Program-made: the position numbers and the translations under genes
Assembly: GCA_002104895.1 (NCBI GenBank)
Contig: MCFG01000278.1
Coordinates: 12,501-76,500, forward strand
Length of the DNA stretch: 64,000 bases
Source: Anaeromyces robustus
Taxonomy: Eukaryota > Neocallimastigomycota > Neocallimastigomycetes > Neocallimastigales > Neocallimastigaceae
Reading direction: 5' to 3'
Part shown: piece after piece, positions 27,747 to 38,778 of the stretch
How the letters are laid out: each line of letters opens with the position of its first letter
Position numbering within the stretch: position 1 is the first letter of the stretch
Notes under the pieces: generated by a model
The model's input: only the letters and a program-made list of their open reading frames with translations
What the model was told of the DNA's origin: nothing
Databases searched by the model: none

Positions 27747-30713
27747 ATATATAAATAAATAAATAAATTAATAAATAATAATTGTACTACTAAAAAAAAA
27801 AACATTGACCATGTTGAAACCAAAAAAAAAAGTATTATTTTAGTTGTTGGAAAAATAAAAAAAAAATAGAATTTGTAGAAAATGAAAAAAAAAAAATTGA
27901 AAAAAAAATGACTATTCTAAATTTTATATTTTTAATATGTCTTAATTAATTATTATTATTATTAATATTATTAATTATTAAGATTAATTATTAATTATTA
28001 TTATAATAATTTTACTTAGTATTATGATTACTTAATATAATATGAGAAGGGATTTTATTTATTTAGAATTTACTTTTTATAATTTATCTACCGTTTTTAC
28101 TATGTTTAATTATCAAAATTCTATCTAAATTTTTTTTTATTTATTTGATATTAAATAATATTAAGACTGATTATATTATTTTATTATATTATTTTATTAA
28201 TTATTTTTTTTACTTAATTTTTCCTTAAATAATTTATTAGTTGCCATAATTTGTAGGTTAAAATATTTTTTATATTAAATTTTTTTATTAATTAAGGAAA
28301 AAAATTGTTTTTTTTTTTTTTTCAATCAAAACCTTCAATCAATCAATTTTAACCTTAAATTGCCAATAATTTAAATAAACAAACAATTAATTAGTTTATA
28401 AATAAATAAATAATAATAATTAAATGAATGAATAATAAATTATTAAATAAATTATAAAAATTTATAATTTTTACAATGCATAATAAACTTTAAAATATAT
28501 ATTTAAATATATATTAAATACATTATTAAATATAATTATATTTAATTATTATATATAGAATTGAATGGATAATATATTATTTATATATATTATAATAAAT
28601 TTTAAGGAGTCATAATTAAACAAATAAATAAATAAATAATAAATAAATAAATAAATAATAAATGAATAAATAATAAATAAATAAATAATAAATGAATAAA
28701 TAATAAATGAATAAAAAATAAATAACTAAATAAATAATAATTATATAAATAATATATAATAATATTTATATAATAACTTTGTACAATGTTAAAAAAATTA
28801 GTTAATAATAAATATTATATATTATATATATATTATATATAATATATAATATGTATGTTTTTATATTAGATATTTAATTAAAAATAAATCATAAATAATA
28901 TTACTATATATTATATATTATTTATTTATTTAATAGTTTATTATAATATTATGTTAATTTACAATATGTGATTAATTATTATTATTATTATAATATTAAT
29001 ATTAATATGATTGTTATATAGAAAAAAGGTTCAATATTTGTCATTAATAGTTTCCATTTCATATTATTTTATATTTAATATTTAAATACAATAATTATAT
29101 TTAAGTTAATTGTTAATATACTATTAATATATGGCATGTTAATTAGAAATAAAAACAAAAACTTTTTTTGAAATTTCTTTTTTTTTTTTTTTTTTAACTT
29201 TTTTAGAAAAGAATAATAAATGCATATATTTAAGTATAAAAATGTTATTAAAATTAGGAAGGTAAATAAATAAACATATAATATATAAATAAATATAATA
29301 TTAAAAATAAGTGAATTTTAATATAAAAATAAATAATTAATTAAATTATTTCAATCATCATGAATTATTAAATCAATAATTAAATAAGAATAATAATAAT
29401 AATTATTACTATTATTTATTATTTATAATTTAATAATTTATTATTATTATTATTGTTATTTATTATTTATTATTTATTATTTATTATTATTATTAGTAGT
29501 AGTAGTATAAATATAATACTTATTTTATTAAAGTGTAATTTATTATTATGTTTTATAACACTAGAATAATTAATTGAAATAATAAATATTTTATTTGTAA
29601 AGCTATTTTATAATTATATAGTTTTATTATTATAATTACTTTTTTATTTTATTTTATTTTATTCTATTTATTGTAGGGCAATTAATTATATAATTAGTAT
29701 TAAAATATTTATTATCATTTATGTTATGAATTAATTTATAAAAAATGTTCAAAAATATTAAAAAAAAATTTTTTTTTGTTTTTAGGAGAAATTAGAAGGG
29801 AAATTTTTTATTTTTTTTAAATTGCTTTTAAATATTTATTTTATATTTTATAAATAAGTAAAATAATAAATGAATAATAATTAATATTGGAATTGAAATA
29901 GAATAAATTTAATTAATTTTTATTATTTAATATAATATAATATAATATAATATAATTAAATATAATAAAATAAAATATAATATAATAGTTATTATTTATT
30001 ATTTATTATTTATTATTTATTATTTATTATTTATTATTTATTATTTATTTATTACTTTTTATATTTTATATTTTATATTTTCAAAATATTATTAATAATA
30101 CTAATTAATTATTAAATTAATAACTATTTTTAATGAAACACAAAAAAAAAATAAAATAAAAAAAATTCAAAAAATTAAATTTTTTTTAAATCTTTTTTTA
30201 ATTATTTTTATTAAAAAAAAAAAAAAAGAATAAAAAAAAATTGGCATAAATTTACATACATTTAAATAAAGTTAATTACATTAATGTAATTATATGTATT
30301 GAATATTACATTACATTTTTTTACATTAATGTAAATTAAATAATTTAAAAACAAATTTTTTGTTGATTATTTATAATTAATGATTCATTATTAAAAATTT
30401 TATTTATATCTTTAAAAACACTTTAACTAAAAATTAGTTTATTTTTAGTTAAATATTTTATACCCTATATAAACAACACAACTAATTTAAGATATAAAGA
30501 AAATAGAATATAAATAAAATAAAATATAAAATTTATTTTCTTTTTATTCTGTTTTTTTTTTTTTTTTATTTTTTTTTATTTTATTTTATTATTTTCATTA
30601 AATAGAATTATATAATCATTTATATTTATATATATGTATTTTGATTAAAAATAAAAATATATTTAACTTAATGAACTTGATTTAATAATTTATACATTTA
30701 TAGTTATATAATT

Positions 30714-30754
<41 letters not shown>

Positions 30755-33238
30755 AAATGAATGAATTATATAAAAAATATGTTAATTAAAAACAGAAAAA
30801 TGTTATAAATGACTTGTGCAATAAAATCAATTAAAAAAGAAAAAAGATTGAAATTTATAGTTGAGAATAAGTACTCATTTATCACCTGGTTCTTCATCAA
30901 AAAAAATAAAAAAAATCTTTTAAAAACTTATAAAAGTTTTATAGGAAATGTTAATATTAATTATAATATAATATAATATAATGGCAATGAAAGAAAAAAG
31001 AAATAAAAAAAAATTTTTTTTTACTATATTATATATAATTTTAGAATTTTTTTTTTTTTCTTGATTTTGTAATATAAATAAATATAAAAAAATTTTTATT
31101 AAATTTTCTTCTAAACAAACAAAATTAATTAAATTTTTTTAATAATAAATGTAACCAAAAAAAAAAAAATTTTTATATTTTTATATTATTTAAAAAAGGA
31201 TACAAAAAAAATTAGAAATTCAAAAATTTATGTTGAATAATAATTATCTTTTTTTTTATTATTAAATAAAAGATATTTACTCATCAGCAAATAATTTTAG
31301 AATTTCATTGCTTCATTAATAAAAGTAAAAGTGAAAAAATTGAGATATTAAAGAAATCAATATTAATTCACAGATGACATTAGTTATTATTAGGGATTTA
31401 CATAACTTGTTATACAATAAATGTATTATAAAAGAGAAAAAAAAAAGGCTTTTTTTTTTTTTTTACATTGTTTGATTAAATGTGTTTAATTAAATGTTAG
31501 ATTAGATGTTTAAACATTACATTATGTAAATATATTAGTCATGCAATTTAAAATTAAAGAAATTAATAAAGTTTAATTTAAAAAAAAAAAAAAACAAAAA
31601 CAAAAACAAAAAAAAATTTTTTACATTAATATTCTTAGTTAATAATTAACTTTCATTTTATTTTTCTTTTCTTTTATTTTCTTTAATTATATTTTATTTT
31701 ATTTGCTTTTATTTTATTTTATTTCATCTTATTTCATTTTATTTTTTAATAAAATGAAAAAAAAATTAATAAATTTATTATTAAATAAATGATATAAACT
31801 TTTATTGATTTATTTAAAATATAATCATTCATTCATTCATTTTTAAATCATACATGTATTTATGAAAATTTTAAAGTTTTAAAAAATTCAATCATAAATT
31901 AATATATTATCATTATATTGTAATATATGATTTTTATTTTTATTCTTATTATAAAATGCTTTTATTAAAAATATTTTAAACTTTAATTCATTCTATAATA
32001 TATTATAAATAAATTCATAATAAATATAAAGCTTTCAAAATGATTTAATTTATAAAATTTTTTACCAAAGCATTTAAACATGTGATATGAAACTAATGGC
32101 GTGACTAAATATATATTTAATATATTAATTTTTTAAAAATTATAAATGTAAATATAATGTATTCAAATTAATGTAGCAATAACGTGGCAAATATAAATAA
32201 TTATATATATATTAATAAATATTGTAATTGTAATTATTAATTATTAATGAACAAAGAATTTTCTTTTCAAAATTTGAAAGACAAAACCTTCTTTTTTAAA
32301 TAAAATTTAATTGTCTAATATCCATAATTGTTTAATATCCATATCATCAATTACGACGGCCAAACCGTAGCAGAATTGGTCTACTGAAATAGAAATTTAT
32401 AAAATTTAAAATGAAACAAAAATATAAGTAAAAAAGACTATAAAAGGAAATATTTCTTTTATTTTAAAAACAATAAAACTATTTAATTATTATATTATAT
32501 TAAATATTAATATAAAAAAGAGTAATTAATTAAACAAAAACTCTTCTTTCCTTGGCTATTCTTTTTTTAATTTTAAAGCACTCTTAATAATTAATTAAAA
32601 ATAAATATAAAGTAAAAAAAAAAAAAAAATTAATTATATTTTAAAAATATTAAAATTTTAATTTATAAAATTTCTAAACTTTTTTTTTTTACTATTATTA
32701 TTATTTTATGGCAATGTGTATTAATTTTTTTTTTATTTTATTTTTAAAAAAGAAAAGGCAAAACCTTTTATTTCTAATATGAAAAATGTACATTAACTAA
32801 AATATAAATAACAATTGAAGTAAAAACAAAATAAAAAAAATTAAAAAGAATATTTGATATATTATTAATAGATTGAATATAAACAGAAAATAAACTAAAC
32901 TAAACTAAAATAAAATAAAATAAAATAAAATATTCAGCAATAAAAAATATTGTTTATTTTATTTGTTTATTTTATATGTTTATTTAATGTTTTTTTTTTT
33001 TTTTTTTAATTATTAATTAATAATTATTAATTATTAATTATTAAACAATTAATTTATGTTTTATCATAAATTGAATGATTAAAATTTAAATAATATAAAA
33101 TATAAAATATAAAAATAATTAATTAATTAATTTAGTATTGTTATTATTGCTATTGTATGAAAAATTTAAAAATTAAAAATACTTTTATAAAAAAGTTTAG
33201 AAAAAAAGTAATTATAATATTAAACAATCTATGCATTT

Positions 33239-33289
33239 TAATAAATAAAAATATCATATGAATCCTTTATATGATATTTTTATTTATTA
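33239..33289. repeat. Perfect 21-bp inverted repeat with a 9-nt loop
   Basis: Bases 33239-33259 are the exact reverse complement of 33269-33289, separated by GAATCCTTT. The stem contains AAAAATATCATAT. Direct transcription would give a stable hairpin, but nothing indicates that it is transcribed. Confidence 0.75.
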
Positions 33290-33796
33290 TTCATTATTTA
33301 TTATTATTTATTATTATTATTTATTATTATTATTTATTATCATTATCTTATTATTATTATTATAATTTTTTTTTGGTTCTATGAGCTAAATTACTTTTGT
33401 TATGTAATAATAAAAGATTTTATATATATTTTAATAATTATTAATAATTATAATATTAGTTAATTTTCTAACATTTTAAGGAAATGCTTATAATTATTAT
33501 AATTATAAAAAATTAACAATATAAAAAGAAGTCGATACAAATACAAAAAAAAAAAAAAAAAAAAAAGAAAGAATATTTCAAAGTTATGATTTTTAACTTT
33601 TATTTTATTTTGTGTAACGAATTTATCTTTTTATAAAATATGAATTTGAATTATTTATTAATTGTTAATTATTAATTATTAATTATTAATTATATATAGT
33701 AAAATGTGAAATTAAAAATATATTAGATAAACATACAGGTGCTCATTTCTCATATGTATACTTCATAATGTACCTGTAGGATAATGCTTTAATGCT

Positions 33797-33828
33797 TTAT
33801 GACATATCGATTCGACGTCGCCTCTTTA
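33797..33828 (-). mobile_element. Small relic of a LINE C-like ORF end
   Basis: Read on the minus strand, CGACGTCGAATCGATATG and CATAA match the C-copy ORF end at 56446-56470 (CGACGTCGAATCGATAAG, then CATAA) with two mismatches over about 25 bases. The preceding AAGAG-GCG resembles AAGAGCGTC with a small gap. The GC-rich word is exceptional in this 9.5 kb AT-rich stretch. Homology ends within about 30 bases, so only a fragment survives. Confidence 0.5.
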
Positions 33829-33996
33829 TCTATGTTATTACATCCTGTTAGAATAATATTTTTAGTATTTTTAGTTTGGTTACAAATATTTTTTTATTTA
33901 ATAAATAAATATTAAAAATATCAATATAAATTATTTATAATAAAAGTAGTACAAATTTAGAAATATTAAAAAAAAAAAAATTAGGAAAAATTAAAA

Positions 33997-34203
33997 AACA
34001 TGGAAAAAATATCTAATAGCATTTCCCATCCGTAAAAAAAAAAAAAATTTCAAATAAAAAACATGGAAAAAGTATCTAATAGAAATAATAATTTTTTATT
34101 TCCCATCCGTAAAAAAAAAAAAAAAAAAACTTTTCAAAATTAATAAAAGTATAAATTAAAAAAAAAAAACTTTTCAAAATTAATAAAAGTATAAATTAAA
34201 AAA
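33997..34203. repeat. Two adjacent local tandem duplications
   Basis: A block with ACATGGAAAAA, TATCTAATAG and TTTCCCATCCGT occurs at 33997-34034 and again at 34060-34112. Immediately after, a 38-base unit AACTTTTCAAAATTAATAAA plus AGTATAAATTAAAA is repeated head-to-tail (about 34128-34203). No coding role is visible. Confidence 0.8.
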
Positions 34204-35084
34204 AAAACTTTTTTTAACAAATGCAAATATTTTATGGTATAGATATTTCAATAGATATTTTTATAAATAAATATATATGTATATTATATATTTTTTATTA
34301 TAAAATATAGATATGTATAGATAATAAATAAATAAAAAAAAAAATAAATATTTAAATATTTATGAATTGATAATATAACAATAACAATAATATATATATA
34401 TGTATATTTATATATATTATTGTTTATAATTATTAATTGTTATTCATATTATAATACACAATATATTATAAATAAATCATAATAATTATATTATTTATTT
34501 TTCTTTTTTATTATTTATTACTATATAATTCATGATATTATAAATGATATACTAACAATGAAATCATTAATTCTTAAAATTTTTCATGTTTTTATATCAT
34601 TATTATTAATTTTATCTAATAAATATATTTATTAGATAGAGTTTCAATATTATTATATATAACATATATATAATATTTTATATATTACAAATATAAATAT
34701 ATATAAATATTTATTAATGATTTTTACTATTATAAAAAAAGAAAAAAAAAATATTTAAATATTATTTTAAATATTATTAATTATTATTTGACTGAAATTT
34801 ATATCAGAGAAAATTCTAAATGTAAAAATGACTAATGTAATCTTTTTGTTTTTTTTAAAAAAAAATTATTGCATAAAATTATTTTATATATTTATTTTCT
34901 GTTAATATTTTAAATTTTTAATATAAATATATATTAAGAATATATATATATATATATATATTTTTTTTTTCTAATTTTATTTTTTGAAAAAAATTTTTTT
35001 CTATTTTCCTATTTTTAAAAAAATAAAACTTAGAGGTTAAAAAGAAACTGAATAAAGATAGTAAAAAAATAGAAAGGAAAGATG

Positions 35085-36858
35085 GAGTAAATCACTAACA
35101 TAACATTTAGATGGATTTTCTTTATCTTCTAAATATTCAATATAACTTTTTTGTTCTACAAAACATATTTTAACTTCATTGGAACATAATTTTGAATACA
35201 TACTAAGTCAAAAGTTGATTTGGATTCTTCTATATATCATTAATACAATTAGTATAGACTCCTGATATAGAGTTATGGAAATTATTTTTAATTTTTTTAC
35301 AATTAGTAATAAATAATACCAGTAGAATTATTATTCTTTTGATACATTTCATTATTTATTATATAATAATAATCATCTTCTACTTTAGTCCTACTAATAA
35401 TAGTAATAGTATTAGTATTATCATTTTGTCATTTTGTTTTCTTATTAATTGATAAATATACTTTGTTTCTGGATCTTTAGTAATTAAAGCCTAACCTTTA
35501 TCAATTTCAGGCATTTACCAATAACTATTTTGATAACGATACATCATAATAATAATGTCGGAATCAGGAAAGTATTTTTCTTCACATTGATTATCAATAC
35601 AACTATTAATAGCAATATTTTTTTTATTATTATAATTCTTTTTTTAAGTTGGAACTTTGAAGAGTTGTTTTTGTTGAAGGATTAATAATATAATAACCTA
35701 TATTGACAACATAACTGGTAAATTCTGCATAATTTAACCTTTCAAATTCATTATTGAAAAATGCTTTATGATTTTCAGAAATATACATATAGGTGAATAA
35801 AGTACAGTTTGGTCGTAAAGTACAAAATTTAGTTTCATCATTACAATCATATAAATTAGTATCGGATTGATCTGGATCAGGTAAATCAATTAATTTATCA
35901 TTTTTATTAATGATGACTACATCACTTTGAAAGAAACAATTAATATAATAATAAGATATTTTAAATATGGTACTTGTATTTTTGTATTCTTTTTATTACT
36001 AGGGAAACCATTAATTGGTATAGAAGCGTAAGTATAATAGTCTTTTGTTTTAGTGGTAGAAATAGTTGTTGTAGAATTCCCTACTGGATAAAATTTTAAT
36101 TGTTCATTATCATAACAATATTCACTAGAATTAGCATCAGTATCATTTAATTTGGGCATTCTACTTTTTCTGCTTTACATTTTATATTTTCCTTTTTCAC
36201 ATTTAATAATAGGATTCTCTGAATCTTCAGCATTTATATAATAACCAAAACTTACTTGAAATGTGGAACATCCTTTCATTTTTCTTCATCACAAATAATA
36301 GTTTGATGTTATACGATTATATCCTGCATTAAGGAAAATATCCTGGAGCTGTATAAGCAGATCTTAATTATGATATGATTGAATGTTCTGTAAAGGAAGA
36401 AAGTAATAGTAGACAATAATAAAAAAGGTAAAATGGAAGAAAAATATGAAATTATAATAATGTATAGAAATGGAAAATATTTCAACAGAATTTTATTTGA
36501 AATGCTAATTATAATAAAAAAATCATAGAATGTATACAAGATAATGAATATTAAGGTTATAAAATCTTACAAGATCGTACTACAGTAGAATATTATGTTA
36601 ATGGTGAAATTAAAGAAGGAGTTAAAAATACAATAATTTATTGTTCAAATAAAAAATGTAAAAAAGAAAACCCTAAATGATATTCCATCTTATTCTATTG
36701 GTTATTCTACTAAAGATGATGAATTAAATGGTTTAACTGAAAGTTTAGGTGAAACTATTACTAATAATACTTGCAGATCAAATTCATTTGGATCACCAGA
36801 ATTCTGATAATATTCTTTATTATTTGATGTCTGTATTACTTTTATGAATTTTACATCC

Positions 36859-36896
<38 letters not shown>

Positions 36897-37416
36897 TTGA
36901 ATTAATGGATAATGATCTTTATTTTCATCATAATTAATATAGTTTTGATATTCTTTTGCATTTTCAAGTTTATATATTACTTTTCTTTTTTCATCATCAT
37001 CTGTTTGTTGTTTTTGTTTTTCTTCTTCTTCTTCTTCTTCTTAAAAAGTATATTTAATTAATGTATCTAATAAATGATCTTTTAATAACTACCTGAATTA
37101 ACATAAAATTCTGGTGGTGTATCATTTGTAACATTAAATACATTCATCTTTTTCTGTACATTAAATTAATGGGAAACCTTCACTATCATTTTCAAAATTA
37201 CCATTAAGATAAATATCACCGTCTTTACCATTAACAATACTATAAGTACAAGTTGAACAATTATTTATGGTACGACATCTAATTAAATCATTAATAAGTG
37301 GACCATCTACTAAACTTATTAAATCATTATTAATGGAGAATCATCATCTAATCCTTTTGCCATAGATATAATTTCACATGGTTTATCTTTAGAACATTGA
37401 ATTATTGCACCAGATA

Positions 37417-37430
<14 letters not shown>
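35085..37430 (-). pseudogene. Broken, internally inverted Cys-rich repeat gene (scaffoldin-like type suspected)
   Basis: Minus-strand frames show a decayed repetitive secreted-type protein. Pieces include GAIIQCSKDKPCEIISMAKG (near 37410), IRCRTINNCSTCTYSIVNG, FGYYINAEDSENPIIKCEKG (near 36240), LNDTDANSSEYCYDNEQLKF and KTKDYYTYASIPINGFP. The recurrent pattern is a Gly-Tyr-Tyr-x-Asn block, then Pro-hydrophobic-Ile-x-Cys, then a second Cys. From memory this resembles large Cys-repeat proteins of gut fungi such as scaffoldin-type cellulosome proteins; that assignment is inference. The gene is broken by numerous stops and frameshifts throughout. Bases about 36345-36810 carry the same kind of repeat on the plus strand (VEYYVNGEIKEGVKNTIIYC), so the middle is inverted relative to both flanks. 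Poly-T and (TTC)n tracts occur near 36860 and 37020. It is clearly not functional. Confidence 0.6.
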
Positions 37431-37453
<23 letters not shown>

Positions 37454-37666
37454 TTTTTAAATAATTATTAATAATAGATTTTTAATAACTTATTTTTTTA
37501 TTAATATGATGGTCTTTTAATCTTAAAAAATATTAAATTATAAACAACTACCATTAATTCTAAATTAAATTTATTATTAACATATAAATTACAATTAAAA
37601 TTAATAACAATCTAAATTTTTCTCTTTTTTAAATAGAAAGTAATTACATTTTGATTTAATCTTTTA

Positions 37667-37753
37667 CCTCTTCTGAGGACCTGTACTTCCATTCATTTGG
37701 AATGCTCAGAAGAGGGTAAATGCCTGTCGATACATGGCGACGTTAAGGGCATT
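37667..37753 (+). promoter_or_regulatory. Structured 5' leader of LINE A (two helices)
   Basis: Helix 1 is an 11-bp perfect stem, CCTCTTCTGAG (37667-37677) with CTCAGAAGAGG (37705-37715), enclosing a 4-bp TTCC/GGAA stem with an 8-nt loop. Helix 2 is AATGCC (37719-37724) with GGCATT (37748-37753), enclosing GTCG (37726-37729) with CGAC (37738-37741) and the loop ATACATGG. The same arrangement occurs at the start of LINE C with a compensatory base-pair change, and partly in D. It may be a promoter, translation element or processing ribozyme; no known ribozyme core was recognised. Confidence 0.75.
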
Positions 37754-38268
37754 TTATGAAGTCTCCTCAATAATTGTTCTTTTTTCTAATAATATGTATA
37801 AGTTGGATATGCAGGAAATGAGTTATTTGTATTTTCTTTTAAATTTACCTTTCATGTATTTCTGTATATTATCACTGTATGAATCCATTGTAATTGCTTT
37901 AATTATTGTATGAGCTTGATTCACTCAAAAGCATGTGCTTATACTTTATTAGAATTTAGAATAGTTATTTTTGAGTTCTTCACCTTTAACTTTTTTTTTT
38001 AATTTTCATGAATTTAAGAATTTACAAGATTTCAAATATATTTACATTCGCAAAAAGAGATTTTTATAACAACTATCAATATTCTACAAGTGTTTTTATA
38101 ATAGAGTAAAGAAGATAAACAATTGATAAATTTAAACAAAAGAAAAAAAAAAAAAGAAAAAATTTACATTCAGTTATTACTAGTCTACATTTTTAACTCG
38201 ATTTTTTTAGTTTAGTACTTTCATTTTACTTTTTTTATTTTTTTCATCAATATTAAATATAGATCATA

Positions 38269-38778
38269 ATGGTACGAAATTTTTATAAAAGTAACGAAAA
38301 TAGCAATGTTTTTGTTCGTGGATTCCGCTGTTATGGAACTGATATTAACAACACTAGCATTATCTTCATCAATGGCCTTCACTCATGGACCAATGCATAT
38401 ATGATGGATTTTCTGGAATCAAATCTTAAGGAATTCAACAAGTACATTCTTTCAGTTAAACGATCTATGTGTTCTAGAGGTTGGTATTTTAGGATCAAAG
38501 TTTTATCATCTGACTTTAAATTCGATGATTTCAAAAAGAAATTTGTATCATATATCTCAAATGCTAGCTTGTCGTATAGTAATTGCACTCATTATATTCG
38601 TAAAAGGTCACTTCAACAGATCAGAAATCAACTATTTTCTCCTTCAACAAACTTTAATGATTCAATTAATAACCAAAGTAATTCTACAACAAACTTAAAT
38701 GATTCAATTAATAACCAAAGTAATTCTACTACAACATCCTCACAATCTAATACTTCAGATTCTTTCCAACGCAACTAA
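38269..38778 (+). CDS. LINE A N-terminal (ORF1-like) domain
   Basis: It starts MVRNFYKSNENSNVFVRGFR; the same ATG context is kept in copy D at 59041. The 169 residues contain VFVRGF near residue 14 and YFRIKVLSSDFKFDDFKKKF near 75, which could be the strands and helices of an RRM-like nucleic-acid-binding fold (inference). A Ser/Asn tail follows, holding two copies of a 14-residue repeat of TTNLNDSINNQSNS type (38644-38685 and 38686-38727). The frame ends in TAA at 38776-38778 and continues open in the same frame into the endonuclease. Copy D has TCA at the matching codon, so the stop is probably a point mutation in A rather than a normal ORF1 end. Confidence 0.75.
   Translation: MVRNFYKSNENSNVFVRGFRCYGTDINNTSIIFINGLHSWTNAYMMDFLESNLKEFNKYILSVKRSMCSRGWYFRIKVLSSDFKFDDFKKKFVSYISNASLSYSNCTHYIRKRSLQQIRNQLFSPSTNFNDSINNQSNSTTNLNDSINNQSNSTTTSSQSNTSDSFQRN

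Larger units (their letters stand above)
25559..35084. other. Gene-poor AT-rich intergenic region with repeats and one LINE relic
   Basis: About 9.5 kb without a convincing coding frame. It contains (AAAT)n-type tracts (27705-27775, 28618-28740), (TTTA)n near 30717-30750 and (TTATTTA)n near 29990-30055. ACATTAATGT palindromes occur near 30280 and 30328. A perfect 21-bp hairpin lies at 33239-33289, a LINE fragment near 33798 and two local duplications at 33997-34203. The 32345-32390 patch is GC-richer but shows neither tRNA structure nor coding character. Confidence 0.75.

Noticed and set aside
32345-32390. Possible tRNA in an isolated GC-richer patch
   Set aside because: Too short and without cloverleaf pairing or a GGTTCGA-like box.
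37667-37753. Calling the LINE leader an HDV-like or hammerhead ribozyme
   Set aside because: No nested pseudoknot with the P2 strand placed as HDV requires, and no CUGAUGA/GAAA hammerhead core.
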